From NCBI GenBank assembly GCA_033675545.1, contig JAWDGP010003757.1, positions 157,023 to 221,022 on the forward strand: a DNA stretch of 64,000 nucleotides. The letters run 5' to 3'. How positions within the stretch are numbered: the first letter of the stretch is position 1; each line of letters begins with the position of its first letter. Positions 61,936-64,000 of this stretch are shown piece after piece. The notes beneath the pieces were generated by a model. The model saw only the letters and a program-made list of their open reading frames with translations. It was not told where the DNA came from and made no database searches. Origin of the DNA: Elysia crispata. Lineage: Eukaryota; Mollusca; Gastropoda; Plakobranchidae. The translations under genes and the position numbers were made by a program.

Positions 61936-62339
61936 CATTCCTTCGTATTATGTTTTTTTTTTCACTATGTGTCATTTGAGTCCTTTGAACTTTCCAGCTT
62001 TGAAAATGTTATAGAACTGGAGTGAGATGTTATATTTGCAATCTTTGCTGTACTCATGGCAGTGGTTGTCTATACATAATTTTATGTAGAACAGCGCTCA
62101 ACATATGTGGTATTCATCTACGTTCAAACAACATAGACAATATATGTTTATATTGCTTACAACTACGTTTATTAGATACATCTTTTTTTGTTGTTTTTTT
62201 TTTTTTTTTGTAGCTAGACACAAATCCTTAGATGATTCATGGAAAATATCCGGTATATCAATGAATTAGGTTCCCTGCTCTTTAGATTAGGCAATCATGA
62301 CCTTTTGCGCATCTCTATCCCTTGATGCTGTTGTGTTAG
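61936..62339. other. Spacer
   Basis: No coding signal. Poly-T at 62195-62210. Confidence 0.4.
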
Positions 62340-63100
62340 TGCATCTGTCACTCATTTTACATTTAGCCACTTTTTTCATCCATGCTACATCTTCTCTCGC
62401 TTCTTTCCCCTGTTGCCTTTTCCTTTAAAATCAACCCAGTTCTCAAAGATGTTTCAGTTTCTTTTTTCTCATCACATGGCCAAAAATACTGCCTGTAGAT
62501 TAAATATGGTATTTATGAGCATATATATGCCAGCTCCTGGTACCACACTTTAGTTTGATTTCGTTGAAGTCCATAAATAAGATTCATAGCATTCTCTTTA
62601 GGAACCACATTTCTGTTTCCTCCAGTTAATTTTGTAGTTGTTTTTTAAATTGTCCAAGCCTAACATCCATACATAAGGATGGGTTCAGTAAAACACTCCA
62701 GTGCCTTTTTTGATGCGATTTCACAGTTGTTGTGTCCATCTCTTCACATTCAAGTGCCCAAGTATTTGCATTGATTCCTGAACGAATTATCTTTGGCTAC
62801 TAAAGAATTGATCTGTGCACACTCATTGTTTCGATTGACGACTATTACTTCTGTATTTTTGCTCTTTAATCCATATCCTTTCCTTCTGCTTTCTTCTTCA
62901 GTGATGTCTAATAATTGTGGCAAGTCTTCTTTATTTTCTGCAATTAATACAGCGTCATCAGCGTATCTCATGTTGCTTACTTTGTGCCCTCCTATTTTAA
63001 TTCCTCGGTATCCTTCTATGCTTCTCAAATCATTTCACTGTAGAGAGAGAAAAGGTCTGGAGCAAGCACACATCCTTGTCAGACACCGCACTTTATTTAT
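62340..63100 (-). pseudogene. LINE (non-LTR) reverse transcriptase relic
   Basis: On the minus strand a CGV-x-QGCVLAPDLFSLY segment (about 63030-63080, one stop) leads to IGGHKVSNMRYADDAVLIAE, the catalytic YADD box. NTEVIVVNRN and NQCKYLGT follow. Further on, frameshifted pieces read MWFLKRML and GHVMRKKKL, the C-terminal region of RTE/Craft-type or similar LINE ORF2 proteins. Many stops; clearly dead. Confidence 0.8.
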
Positions 63101-64000
63101 TTTTTTTTTTTAATGAGCTGATTTACCCATCAACTCACATTGTTGCTGTCTCATATCATTTCATGTTTTATTTTTAATTGGTCTTGCCCATGGACCTCTC
63201 ACAGACTAGCAGAGGGAAAGATACCCTCATTCCTCTTTCTCAGAGTTGGCTCTGAGCTGCCGCCCAATATAATTTGAGCAAATATTATAAATTTGAGTTA
63301 ATCTTAAAGCATTCTAAGATTTGCACTTTTTATAAACATACATTTAATTTTTACACTGCTTGCTGTAGCCATTCTTTTTTTGCTCTTCAGTGAAGCCATT
63401 TTAATATTGAGCTATAAGAATATGATCTTCAGCTCAACACTGTATGATGTAATTGTCTAAACCTCGCCTCCATTCTCACTCTTTCTTTTTCTCTCCCATT
63501 TTTGTCGTTCTGTCTTATTCTGGGCTTAGACTATGAGGATTTTCTCCTTTTCCCTTGTCCGATATCATTTTTTCCCATATTAAATCTTCATTTCTGTTTT
63601 TCACTTCATATTAAGACATTAGCTCTAAACTCTTATTAGAGCTGGCTAACCAGAGTCAAACCTTTTTTTTCTTTTTCTCCCAACTCTTGAGGCTTTTATG
63701 TGAGGGATATGTGGACCCAAGGGTGCAACTAGCCGATTTTTGAAAGGAGGACCTCGGGGTAGTAACAATATTTCTAATCCAGGTTAATTCGAGGCACTTG
63801 TGGGATTGACTGACAGTGATAAAAATAGCATTATATGAAAGAATATATTTGTGAACTTCTCTTCCTATATTTTTAGTTAAAAAAACTTTGTACAGTGCTA
63901 TCTTTATGTAAGTCGCCATGTAGCGATGTATTTTCTGGCTTTATTTTTACTTCAAATTTCAAAGAGGGTTAGAACGAGAAAGAGAAATAGAGAGAAAGGG
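63101..64000. other. Spacer to window end
   Basis: No exon recognised. It ends with a copy of the TAAGTCGCCATGTAGCGATG module (from 63909) entering a GA-rich tract, as at 61374. The minus-strand frame 63656-63919 has no recognisable family. Confidence 0.5.

Overview
The window is eukaryotic nuclear DNA from an invertebrate animal, most likely a lophotrochozoan and perhaps a gastropod mollusc. It is AT-rich, its few genes are split by GT-AG introns of 0.5-5 kb, it is crowded with long microsatellites ((GA)n, (TA)n, (AAT)n, (AAC)n, (TTC)n), and it carries decayed retroelements and DNA transposons of several classes. The palindrome TAGATCTA recurs. The taxonomic guess is weak; no rRNA, CRISPR or bacterial operon structure is present.

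Layout. 1-8 kb holds two short, spliced-looking terminal coding exons (1876-1979, 7767-7991) of unrecognised genes on the + strand, plus a degenerate minisatellite (5745-6590). 8-14 kb is non-coding with microsatellites, a tRNA-derived SINE relic (about 9986-10062), a CpG-dense island and a 145-bp tandem duplication. 14.5-23.5 kb is the best gene: a four-exon fatty-acid-binding-protein (FABP) gene with the classic FABP intron phases, but with a ~165-residue disordered, Gln-rich N-terminal extension carrying two DPF motifs. Its third intron contains a decayed DIRS-like (tyrosine-recombinase) retroelement, which is split by a young 53-bp satellite array. 24.4-26.3 kb is the 3' end of a Ty3/gypsy element (integrase C-terminus, polypurine tract, LTR). 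26.3-29.9 kb is microsatellite-rich spacer.

29.9-39.8 kb is a second complete four-exon gene encoding a 213-residue basic protein with CDK-type S/T-P sites, weakly reminiscent of PIMREG/FAM64A. 40-45 kb is its 3' region and spacer, with a near-perfect 101-bp duplication. 45.37-50.17 kb is a 4.8-kb interval bounded by CAGT...ACTG inverted repeats next to TA dinucleotides. Inside is a second pair of inverted repeats and a frameshifted gene whose C-terminus shows FEN/XPG-like (PIN-superfamily) nuclease motifs. 50-55 kb is mostly non-coding, with a perfect 15-bp hairpin and one more unrecognised terminal exon (54973-55163). 55.88-58.49 kb is another inverted-repeat-bounded element carrying a THAP-like zinc-finger gene. 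Immediately downstream lie two exons of a ZSWIM3/FAR1-like gene with one frameshift. 59.4-64 kb is built from repeated duplications around (CT)n/(GA)n/(TA)n tracts and ends with a minus-strand LINE reverse-transcriptase relic.

How things relate. Only the FABP-like gene and the 213-residue-protein gene look like intact host genes fully contained here. Most remaining coding signal is transposon-derived and decayed. The microsatellites often mark breakpoints: the truncated 5' edge of the gypsy copy, the duplicated modules at 57-61 kb, and introns 1-2 of the FABP gene.
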